A stretch of DNA of 64,000 bases from CALKJP01 sp046299555 (GTDB lineage: Bacteria; Bacteroidota; Bacteroidia; JACCXN01): positions 398,973 through 462,972 of the forward strand of contig JBKBHS010000002.1 of the NCBI GenBank assembly GCA_046299555.1, written 5' to 3'. The position numbers were made by a program, and so were the translations under genes. Shown in pieces: positions 53,249 to 61,283 of the stretch (position 1 is its first letter; the number at the start of each line of letters is the position of its first letter). Under the pieces are notes generated by a model. The model made no database searches. It had not been told where the DNA came from and worked only from the letters and a program-made list of their open reading frames with translations.

Positions 53249-55837
53249 CTATTGCATATAATCAAACCAACTTCTTCTGCGCGATAATTTCATATCCTGC
53301 AAAACGGCCGATTTTACATTGATTTCCAACAAATAACTTTTGTTTACGCCAAATGGCACCCAGTTAAATTTCATTTCCCAGCAATGCAAATCGCGGAAAA
53401 TATTTATTCGGGTATAGGTCATTTCTTTTTTTACAAAATCATAACCTGAATCAAAACCTACTTTCCAACGTGGTGTTAAATTCAAATCTCCATTAAATGT
53501 GAGCGATTGTGTTAATTGTTTTACAAACCCCGGTTTTGAATAATTGACATTAAAATTTACACTTAAATTCCATGGCACATTAAAATCGGCAAAATTACCG
53601 CGGTCTCTTTGTATCATCTGCAATTCTTCATCGGTTGCTTTTTTACTACTGCTTGCACTTGATTTTTTCTTAGAATTTAAACTAAAACTAATGGCCAAAT
53701 TGGCCGCTGTTAACCTTCCTAATTGCTTATTGGTATCCCACAAAAATTGATTTATTTTTCTACCCGCGGTATCCAAAGCATAAGGATCTATAGCGCCACC
53801 AAACAATAAACTCACTTTTTCAAATAATTGTGTTCTACCGTTTATGGTTATATTTTGCCAATTTAATGAATCAGCTAACATGTTGTATGCAGAACCAAAA
53901 TCTAAGTTTTCCATCAGTTTAATTTTCTTTCCTGCAGTAGTATCAGATTTGGCACGTGTTTTCATTTCCACATTATTAATAAATCGCATAGAAATTAATC
54001 CTTGCTGACCGGGAGAAGGCACGCCATAAATACCCAATTGATAAGGCGAATAACTGGATAATGTGCCGGTACTATCTCCAAAATAGCCAAATCTGCGACT
54101 ATCAAAATCAGGACGGTAAGTTAAGCTTAATGTTGGTGTAACTACATGTCGAATAGCTTCAATAGGGCCTTTACGATATTGATACATACCATAAATTTTT
54201 GTTGTAAAACTGGTATTTAAATTATACTCACCGGCTCTTGCAAAGCGGGTTATGGTATCGCTAATAACTTTTTGAAGTTCGTTATCGTACGATTGTTCAA
54301 GTGTTTTAAAATACCAGCGTTCGGTTAAATTTATAGATGGAGTAATGGTAAAATACTTCATGGTTTTAAACGAAGTAGAAATAGGAACCGTATGCTGAAC
54401 ACCATTTCTGAAGTTTTTTAAACTGGCCGGAGTAAATAATAAATATTCTTTAGTTGCTATTTCATTTTTTATGGAAGATGTTAGACTCATCCCTATTTTT
54501 TCATACCAGCGCTCGCTTCCAACAACAGTTTTCCTTTTTAAAGGAAAAACACGCTGTACAACAAATGCAGCTTCGGGTAAACTAATTACCACACTTGAAT
54601 CTTGGGTATTTTGCGTATGTCTGGCACTAATGTTTAATGAATAAGGTTTACCGGCCCACGATTTATTATAATTAATACTCGATTGGAAAGCATTTTTCAG
54701 AAAGTCGGTCGAAGCCGCTGAATTTAATCGGTTAAAGCTGCTTGTCCCTGCACTTACATCGGCACTGAACGAACTGTTTGGACGAGCCTTTGGATCTTGG
54801 CGATGTGTCCACTTCACAAAAAAATCTTTATTCAATTGATAATCCGGGAAATCTCTTTCACTAATCTGAATTTGCGAATATCGGGCATCAAAACTACCGG
54901 CAAATTTATAGCGTTTGGTATAATTGGTATGCGCTCTGGTGGCCCAACTTCCGCGAGTATAAATATCACCGGTTAAGGCTAAATCCATATTTTCTGAAAG
55001 TCCCACATAATAGCCTCCTTCTTTTAAAAAGAAGCCTAGCGCTTGCGATTCGCCATATTGAGGAATTAAAATACCGTTTTTTCTACCTTTTTTATTTGGA
55101 AAAAATCCAAACGGAATGGCTAAGGGCGTAGGAACATCTTCCACCACCAAATTGGCAGGTCCTGATATTATTTTATCATCAGGAATTACTTTCAGCTTAG
55201 AGATATTAAAATAAAAATGTGGATGTTCATCCTCACAAGTAGTATATTTACCATGCTTTATAAACATTACATCATCTTGCATTTTTTTAACAGTTTCTCC
55301 ATGAATATAACCATCGGCTTCTTGTGTTATAACATCTGTAATTAACCCTTTCTTGGTTTCAAAGTTGTATAAAATGGTTTTAGATTTTATTACTTGTGCT
55401 CCTTCTTTAAATTCAGGACGGCCATATTCTCTTCCCAAGCTATCTTTTACACCTTCAGCAAAAAGTAAATTTTTTCCAAAATCTAATTCAATATAGGCTG
55501 ACTTTAAATTAATCTCTTTGTAATTAACTTCTGCATCACCAAATAAATATAGCTTTTTTGCTTTTACATCTATGCGCATAGAATCTTTAGCCGAATAAAT
55601 TACGGGCGCATCTAATACTTGCTTTGATTTTGGCACAGATTTTACAGTACTATCAGCTGTATTTTTTTCGTTATTGGATAAAGTTGTATCAGGAAATTCT
55701 AAATACAAACTATCCTTTATTTGAGCCGATAGGTTAAAAGATGTGGACAAAAAAAGGCACATTATTAACAGTATTCCTTTAATAAAATAGGAATGATTAA
55801 CTATTTGAAAGGTGTTATTAGCCTTATTTTTGTTCAA
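53249..55837 (-). CDS. lptD: LPS-assembly protein LptD, Bacteroidota type
   Basis: An 862-residue outer-membrane protein. A signal region (to about residue 40) is followed by an OstA/LptA-like N-terminal domain (about 75-190; DVKAKKLYLFGDAEVNYKEI) and a long barrel to the C-terminus. The block PLAIPFGFFPNKKGRKNGIL is conserved in Bacteroidota LptD. It inserts lipopolysaccharide into the outer leaflet. It is divergent from the amidase gene, 58 bases away; no lptE is next to it. Confidence 0.9.
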   Translation of the reverse strand: MNKNKANNTFQIVNHSYFIKGILLIMCLFLSTSFNLSAQIKDSLYLEFPDTTLSNNEKNTADSTVKSVPKSKQVLDAPVIYSAKDSMRIDVKAKKLYLFGDAEVNYKEINLKSAYIELDFGKNLLFAEGVKDSLGREYGRPEFKEGAQVIKSKTILYNFETKKGLITDVITQEADGYIHGETVKKMQDDVMFIKHGKYTTCEDEHPHFYFNISKLKVIPDDKIISGPANLVVEDVPTPLAIPFGFFPNKKGRKNGILIPQYGESQALGFFLKEGGYYVGLSENMDLALTGDIYTRGSWATRAHTNYTKRYKFAGSFDARYSQIQISERDFPDYQLNKDFFVKWTHRQDPKARPNSSFSADVSAGTSSFNRLNSAASTDFLKNAFQSSINYNKSWAGKPYSLNISARHTQNTQDSSVVISLPEAAFVVQRVFPLKRKTVVGSERWYEKIGMSLTSSIKNEIATKEYLLFTPASLKNFRNGVQHTVPISTSFKTMKYFTITPSINLTERWYFKTLEQSYDNELQKVISDTITRFARAGEYNLNTSFTTKIYGMYQYRKGPIEAIRHVVTPTLSLTYRPDFDSRRFGYFGDSTGTLSSYSPYQLGIYGVPSPGQQGLISMRFINNVEMKTRAKSDTTAGKKIKLMENLDFGSAYNMLADSLNWQNITINGRTQLFEKVSLLFGGAIDPYALDTAGRKINQFLWDTNKQLGRLTAANLAISFSLNSKKKSSASSSKKATDEELQMIQRDRGNFADFNVPWNLSVNFNVNYSKPGFVKQLTQSLTFNGDLNLTPRWKVGFDSGYDFVKKEMTYTRINIFRDLHCWEMKFNWVPFGVNKSYLLEINVKSAVLQDMKLSRRRSWFDYMQ

Positions 55838-55895
55838 AAGAGATTAAGAAAAAATTAAAGGAGCGAAATTACATAAAATATATTACTTCAAAGAA

Positions 55896-57173
55896 ATGAT
55901 AAAGCCCCGCAAAATGAGGATTTTAGACAAAACATACAGGCAAGCAATAACGGTGCTTAGTGCAATAGCGATAGGTGTTATTTTATTTTCCGCATTCAGG
56001 CATCCTGCTCCACCCTATTCAGTTAAAAAAATTGTAATTGATGCCGGACATGGTGGACATGATCCCGGGTGCATTGGTTCCAGCGCTCGCGAAAAAGATG
56101 TTACATTAGCCGTAGCGCTTAAGTTGGGTAAAATGATTGAAGAACAATTGCCAGGAGTTGAAGTAATTTATACTCGTAATAAGGATGTTTTTGTCGAGTT
56201 ACATGAAAGAGCCAATATTGCTAATAAAAATAAAGGCGATTTATTCATTTCTATTCACTGTAATTCAGCTTGTTATATTGACAAAAAAACAAAAAAAGAA
56301 ATCTGTAATCAGGAAGCATTTGGGGCAGAAACCTATGTTTTAGGTTTGCACCGAGCTAAAGAACACCTTGCAGTTGCAAAACGCGAAAATGAAGTAATTT
56401 TAAAAGAAGAAAATTATCAGAAAAACTATGATGGTTTTGATCCATCTTCAGATGAAGCTCACATTATATTTACCATGTTTCAAAGCGCCTTTTTTGAACA
56501 AAGCATACAATTTGCTTCCAGAATACAGCACCATTTTAGAGAAAAAGCCAATAGAGTTGATAGAGGAGTAAAACAAGCCGGTTTATTGGTTTTAGCCCGT
56601 ACAGCTATGCCGGCAGTTCTTATTGAAATTGGTTTTTTAACCAATCGCCAAGAGGAAGAATTTTTAAAAAGTAGCGAAAATCAAACTACCATTGCAGCAT
56701 CTATCCTTGAAGCCATAAAAGATTTTAAAGGAGATAGTGAAAATATTAAAAACAAAGGAAGCAATAGCGTGCCTGATAAAAAAACTGTTGAAAATGCCAA
56801 TACTCCCGAAATAAAAACGACAGAAAAAACAAACGAAAAGAAAATTGAAACAGATAAAAAAAATACTTCTACAGAAAGCAAGTCAAATGAATTAGCAGCT
56901 GAAAACAAAGGAATTATATTCAGAGTTCAAATAGCAACATCTCCCAAAGCCATAGCAACCAATGCCGAAAATTTTAACGGCTTATCTCCCATTTGGGAAT
57001 ATAAAACAGATAATACCTATCGCTATACCTATGGCGAAGCCTTTACCTTAAGCGAAGCAATATATCTGCAAAAAACTGCTCGAGAAAAAGGATACAAAGA
57101 TGCTTTTGTTGTTGCATTTAAAAATGGACAAAGGATTTCAGTAAACGAAGCATTAAAAGAATTAAATCCATAA
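55896..57173 (+). CDS. N-acetylmuramoyl-L-alanine amidase (Amidase_3) with C-terminal SPOR-like region
   Basis: A 425-residue exported cell-wall hydrolase. An N-terminal membrane or signal segment (about 17-34) precedes the zinc amidase domain (about 44-250): H52 in DAGHGGHDPG, E66 in AREKDVTLA, the His of FISIHCNSA and the catalytic Glu of LIEIGFLTN. A long Lys/Glu/Thr-rich linker follows (about 260-330), then a SPOR-like domain (FRVQIATSP onward) that would bind denuded peptidoglycan. It should split daughter cells. An internal ATG at residue 7 is a second possible start. Confidence 0.9.
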   Translation: MIKPRKMRILDKTYRQAITVLSAIAIGVILFSAFRHPAPPYSVKKIVIDAGHGGHDPGCIGSSAREKDVTLAVALKLGKMIEEQLPGVEVIYTRNKDVFVELHERANIANKNKGDLFISIHCNSACYIDKKTKKEICNQEAFGAETYVLGLHRAKEHLAVAKRENEVILKEENYQKNYDGFDPSSDEAHIIFTMFQSAFFEQSIQFASRIQHHFREKANRVDRGVKQAGLLVLARTAMPAVLIEIGFLTNRQEEEFLKSSENQTTIAASILEAIKDFKGDSENIKNKGSNSVPDKKTVENANTPEIKTTEKTNEKKIETDKKNTSTESKSNELAAENKGIIFRVQIATSPKAIATNAENFNGLSPIWEYKTDNTYRYTYGEAFTLSEAIYLQKTAREKGYKDAFVVAFKNGQRISVNEALKELNP

Positions 57174-57206
57174 ATTTACACCCGAAATTTTAAAAATTAG
57201 ATTGTT

Positions 57207-58187
57207 TTGAAACTATCAAGAGAAACAAAAACAGGAATTGTAGTAACCGTAGCCATTTTATTTCTTTATTTCGGATTTAATTTTTTAAAGGGCAAAAATG
57301 TATTTTATCGCCAGCATACCTATTATGCAGTTTACGACCATATAGACGGACTGGAAAAATCTAATCCCATACAAGTTAATGGATTAAAAGTAGGAATGGT
57401 GGCTGATGCACAACTTAACCCAAACAATCCCAACCAAATAATTGTTACTTTAAGTATAAATAATACCGATTTAATGATTCCTGATAATTCCATTGCACGC
57501 ATTGTTAGTTCTGATTTATTAGGCTCTAAAGCCATTCAGTTAATTTTAGGCGATTCTAAAACTTATCTAAATAATAAAGATACCATTCAATCTGATGTTC
57601 AGGCATCATTAACCGAAGAAGTAAACAAGCAAGTTCAACCATTAAAAGTAAAAGCTGAAAAATTAATTTCTTCTATCGACTCCTTGATCTTGGTTGTTCA
57701 ATCCATTTTAGATGAAAAAGCAACTGAAAATATTTCAGGCAGTATTTCCAAAGTTTATCAATCAATTACCAATTTGGAAAAAACATCTTTTCGTTTAGAC
57801 TCTTTAGTAGCCAGTGAAAAACAACGCTTATCAGATATTTTTAAAAACGTAGAATCCATTACAAATAATTTTAAAAATAACAACGAGAAACTAAACAGCA
57901 TCCTTTCAAATGTAAATAACATAAGCGATTCTATTGCCAAATCAAATATTACAACAGCTATTAATAATGCCAGCAAATCGCTAAATGATGTATCATTAAT
58001 TTTAAATAAAATTAATGAAGGTAAAGGCTCATTAGGTATGCTAATCCATAATGATAGCCTTTATGTTAATTTAGATCGCTCTGCAAGAGACTTAGATAGC
58101 TTATTAATTGACATGAAAGAAAATCCAAACAGATATGTTCATTTCTCAGTGTTTGGTAGAAAAGATAAGAAAAAAAAGAAAAAATAA
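57207..58187 (+). CDS. MCE-domain protein (MlaD-like)
   Basis: A 326-residue membrane-anchored lipid-transport protein. One membrane segment (residues 8-26) is followed by the MCE domain (about 38-115; YAVYDHIDGLEKSNPIQVNG) and a long helical C-terminal part. It starts at a TTG (57207), since MKLSRETKTGI fits the family exactly and no ATG is nearby. The Mla ATPase and permease are not adjacent. It lies 33 bases after the amidase and is likely in the same operon as the genes that follow. Confidence 0.88.
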   Translation: MKLSRETKTGIVVTVAILFLYFGFNFLKGKNVFYRQHTYYAVYDHIDGLEKSNPIQVNGLKVGMVADAQLNPNNPNQIIVTLSINNTDLMIPDNSIARIVSSDLLGSKAIQLILGDSKTYLNNKDTIQSDVQASLTEEVNKQVQPLKVKAEKLISSIDSLILVVQSILDEKATENISGSISKVYQSITNLEKTSFRLDSLVASEKQRLSDIFKNVESITNNFKNNNEKLNSILSNVNNISDSIAKSNITTAINNASKSLNDVSLILNKINEGKGSLGMLIHNDSLYVNLDRSARDLDSLLIDMKENPNRYVHFSVFGRKDKKKKKK

Positions 58188-58211
58188 TTTTTGATTAATT
58201 AATTTATAACT

Positions 58212-59498
58212 ATGATTTCCAGTATCATTTTTATTTTAGTTTTTGGCCTTGCCATTTATTTTTTTTCGAAAAACATTCAAAAAGTTGTTCGCAATATAAA
58301 ATTAGGTAAACCATTAGACAGAAGCGATAATCCATCAGAACGCTTAAAAGTAATGGCCATGGTAGCTCTTGGGCAATCTAAAATGGTAGTTCGACCCGTT
58401 GCCGGTATTATGCATATTATTGTTTATTTAGGATTTATTCTTATAAACATCGAAGTATTAGAAATAATTATTGATGGAATATTTGGGACACATCGTTTTT
58501 TTGCAGCTCCTCTTGGTAGTATTTACACACTTGCCATTAACTTTTTTGAGTTATTGGCAGTTGGAGTTATTATTGCTTGTGTTGTATTCTTAGTAAGAAG
58601 AAATATTTTAAAAATAGATCGTTTTACCAAACCAGAGTTAAAAGGATGGCCATTTAAAGACGCCAATATTATTTTATTGGTTGAAATTATTTTAATGGGT
58701 GCACTATTAAAATTAAATGCCGTAGAAGCTAATATTGAAGGAGCATTAGAAAAACCCTTTATCGTAAGCCAATTCATAGCTCCATTTTTTGCAAGCTATA
58801 GTCAGGAAACTTTACACATTTTCGAACGAATATTTTGGTGGTTTCATATTTTAGGAATCTTAGCTTTTTTAAATTACTTACCCTTTTCAAAGCATTTTCA
58901 CATTTTATTGGCTTTCCCCAACACCTATTTTTCTAATTTAAAACCAAAGGGAAAGTTTACAAATATGGAATCGGTAACTAACGAAGTAAAAATAATGTTA
59001 GATCCAAGTTACACTCCAACTACGAATACTCCTCCCGGACGTTTTGGGGCAAAAGATGTAACCGATCTTACATGGAAACAATTATTAGACGCATATACCT
59101 GTACCGAATGTGGTAGATGTACTTCTGAATGTCCTGCTAACCAAACCGGAAAATTACTTTCACCCAGAAAAATTATGATGGATACACGCGACCGATTAGA
59201 AGAAGTTGGCAGAAATATCGACATCAATAAGGAATTTAAAGATGATGGAAAATCACTATTAGGAAATTATATTACTGAAGAAGAAATTTTAGCCTGTACC
59301 ACGTGCAATGCATGTGTACAAGCATGCCCTGTAAATATCGACCCACTTTCAATTATTATTGATTTAAGAAGATATTTAATTATGGAAGAATCAAAAGCTC
59401 CTGCAGAATGGGCCGGAATGCTTACCAACATTGAAAACAATGGTGCTCCTTGGCAATTCTCTCCATCAGATAGATTTAACTGGGCTAATGAAAATTAA
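58212..59498 (+). CDS. Membrane (Fe-S) protein, HdrC-like with an N-terminal membrane domain
   Basis: A 428-residue protein with about five membrane segments (residues 2-250), in the style of nitrate-reductase gamma or HdrE subunits, followed by a two-cluster ferredoxin-like domain. The two CxxCxxCxxxCP motifs are CTECGRCTSECPAN (about 297) and CTTCNACVQACPVN (about 361). It would pass electrons between a quinone or donor and the soluble CCG protein that follows. Donor and acceptor are not known. Confidence 0.87.
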   Translation: MISSIIFILVFGLAIYFFSKNIQKVVRNIKLGKPLDRSDNPSERLKVMAMVALGQSKMVVRPVAGIMHIIVYLGFILINIEVLEIIIDGIFGTHRFFAAPLGSIYTLAINFFELLAVGVIIACVVFLVRRNILKIDRFTKPELKGWPFKDANIILLVEIILMGALLKLNAVEANIEGALEKPFIVSQFIAPFFASYSQETLHIFERIFWWFHILGILAFLNYLPFSKHFHILLAFPNTYFSNLKPKGKFTNMESVTNEVKIMLDPSYTPTTNTPPGRFGAKDVTDLTWKQLLDAYTCTECGRCTSECPANQTGKLLSPRKIMMDTRDRLEEVGRNIDINKEFKDDGKSLLGNYITEEEILACTTCNACVQACPVNIDPLSIIIDLRRYLIMEESKAPAEWAGMLTNIENNGAPWQFSPSDRFNWANEN

Positions 59499-59522
59499 TG
59501 TTTAAACTTTAATTATAAAGAA

Positions 59523-60317
59523 ATGGCAAACGATTTATTAAAAGTTCCAACCATGGCAGAATATGCCGCAAAAGGTGAAATGCCTGAAATATTATTTTGG
59601 GTAGGGTGTGCCGGAAGTTTTGATGACAGAGCTAAAAAAATTACCAAAGCATTAGTTAAAATTCTTAATCATACCAATACAAGCTTTGCTGTTTTAGGCA
59701 CCGAAGAAAGTTGCACGGGCGATCCTGCAAAAAGAGCTGGAAATGAGTTTCTGTTTCAGATGCAGGCTATGAATAATATTACCGTTTTAAATGGATACGG
59801 AATTAAGAAAATTGTTACCGCTTGCCCACACTGCTTTAATACTTTGAAAAATGAATATCCTGAGTTGGGAGGGAATTATGAAGTATTACATCATACACAA
59901 TTAATTCAAAGCTTAATTGATAGCGGAAAACTTAAGGTTGAAGGCGGAAGTTTTAAAGGGAAAAAAATAACTTTTCACGACCCATGCTATTTAGGTAGAG
60001 CCAATAATGAATATATAGCTCCAAGAGCAGTAATAGAAAAATTAGATAGTGAATTAGTTGAAATGAAACGATGCAAAGAGCGTGGGTTTTGCTGTGGTGC
60101 CGGTGGAGCACAAATGTTTAAAGAAGCAGAAAAAGGTAATAAAGAAGTTAACATAGAACGTACAGAAGAAGCATTAAGTACAAACCCAAATATCATTGCA
60201 ACCGGTTGCCCATTCTGTAACACCATGATGACAGATGGGGTAAAACATTTTGAAAAAGAAGACAGTGTAAAAGTTTTAGATATTGCCGAATTAATTGCTC
60301 AAGCTCAGGATTTATGA
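59523..60317 (+). CDS. CCG-domain (Fe-S) protein, HdrB/GlpC-like
   Basis: A 264-residue cytoplasmic protein with cysteine-rich CCG segments: TACPHCFNTL, HDPCYLGRAN, GFCCGAGGAQM and GCPFCNTMM. These bind a non-standard iron-sulfur cluster as in heterodisulfide reductase B. It follows the membrane subunit by 24 bases and overlaps the next gene by four. Physiological substrate unknown. Confidence 0.88.
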   Translation: MANDLLKVPTMAEYAAKGEMPEILFWVGCAGSFDDRAKKITKALVKILNHTNTSFAVLGTEESCTGDPAKRAGNEFLFQMQAMNNITVLNGYGIKKIVTACPHCFNTLKNEYPELGGNYEVLHHTQLIQSLIDSGKLKVEGGSFKGKKITFHDPCYLGRANNEYIAPRAVIEKLDSELVEMKRCKERGFCCGAGGAQMFKEAEKGNKEVNIERTEEALSTNPNIIATGCPFCNTMMTDGVKHFEKEDSVKVLDIAELIAQAQDL

Positions 60318-60784
60318 TTCCAATAAACGAAATGCCAGACCACTCAAGAGTGTGGATTTATCAAAGTGATAGAAAATTTAGTGATGATGAGGTTGCTGCA
60401 ATTGAGCAAAAGTTGGCTGATTTCATTAGTAATTGGGCTTCTCATGGAACACCCTTAAAAGCATCAGGAGCTGTTTTATACAATCGATTTTTAATAATAC
60501 TTGCTGATGAAGATTCAGTAAAAGCCAGCGGATGCTCTATAGACAAGTCTGTAGCATTTGTAAAACAATTGGAAAAAGAGTTGAAATGCGATTTCTTTAA
60601 CAGATTGCTTATTGCCTATAAATCAGGAGATGAAATCAAAACCTTTCATTTTGCAGAAAAAGATGAATTAATTTCTCAAGGAAAAATTAATGATAATACT
60701 ATCATTTTCAATAATTTAATTCAAAACAAGGCTGATTTATTAAGCAATTGGCAGCAGCGCCTTTCAGAATCGTGGCTTCATTAA
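60314..60784 (+). CDS. Conserved Bacteroidota protein of unknown function, linked to the Fe-S pair
   Basis: A 156-residue protein (IPINEMPDHSRVWIYQSDRK, then NWASHGTPLKASG and SGCSIDKSVAFVKQLEKEL). This family is often labelled ABC transporter ATPase, but no Walker A, signature or Walker B motif is present, so that label is wrong. Its start overlaps the Fe-S gene by four bases, so the three are translationally coupled; a supporting role for the Fe-S complex is possible. Confidence 0.8.
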   Translation: MIPINEMPDHSRVWIYQSDRKFSDDEVAAIEQKLADFISNWASHGTPLKASGAVLYNRFLIILADEDSVKASGCSIDKSVAFVKQLEKELKCDFFNRLLIAYKSGDEIKTFHFAEKDELISQGKINDNTIIFNNLIQNKADLLSNWQQRLSESWLH

Positions 60785-60807
60785 TTTTTATATAAACAAT
60801 ATTTTTT

Positions 60808-60815
60808 TATATTTG
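60808..60815 (+). promoter_or_regulatory. -7 box (TATATTTG) before the small secreted protein
   Basis: TATATTTG followed by G lies 22 bases before the ATG at 60837; no -33 TTG is visible. Confidence 0.5.
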
Positions 60816-60836
60816 GTATCATAAAATGATTCAAAA

Positions 60837-61274
60837 ATGAAAAGATTTCTGTACATCCCCTATCTTATTTCCTGTATTTTATTTTTTGGCAATTCTTATA
60901 GCCAAAGTAACGATATGCAATTAATCATTTGTAAGCAATCTGAAAACGCTAAGCTTTTAAAAAGTGACTATTCTATTTTATTTGTTTCCAATACAAATAA
61001 TCAATTAAATATTACGAGTGGCGTTGCATTGGGATTATTTCCTAAAGGCGAAAAAAAAATCGCACTTTCTATTGACAATAATATTACAAGTTCAATTGTA
61101 ATAACAATTAAAGATATTACTGGTGAAGAATTCAGTATAACGATAAATCCAACTGAGATAAGTTGCGAGACAAATAACATGAAACTATCCAATTCACTAT
61201 CTGAATTAAGTATTAAAAGAGAAGGCCAACAAGCCACTTTTAATTTACAGGAATACTTTAATTCAACAAAATAA
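60837..61274 (+). CDS. Hypothetical exported protein
   Basis: A 145-residue protein with a signal peptide ending FGNSYSQ and a beta-rich remainder (SIVITIKDITGEEFSITINP). I do not recognise it. It lies nine bases before the large repeat protein, with which it is probably co-transcribed. Confidence 0.6.
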   Translation: MKRFLYIPYLISCILFFGNSYSQSNDMQLIICKQSENAKLLKSDYSILFVSNTNNQLNITSGVALGLFPKGEKKIALSIDNNITSSIVITIKDITGEEFSITINPTEISCETNNMKLSNSLSELSIKREGQQATFNLQEYFNSTK

Positions 61275-61283
61275 TTATTGTTT

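Noticed and set aside
60314..60784. ABC transporter ATPase
   Set aside because: No Walker A, ABC signature or Walker B sequence.
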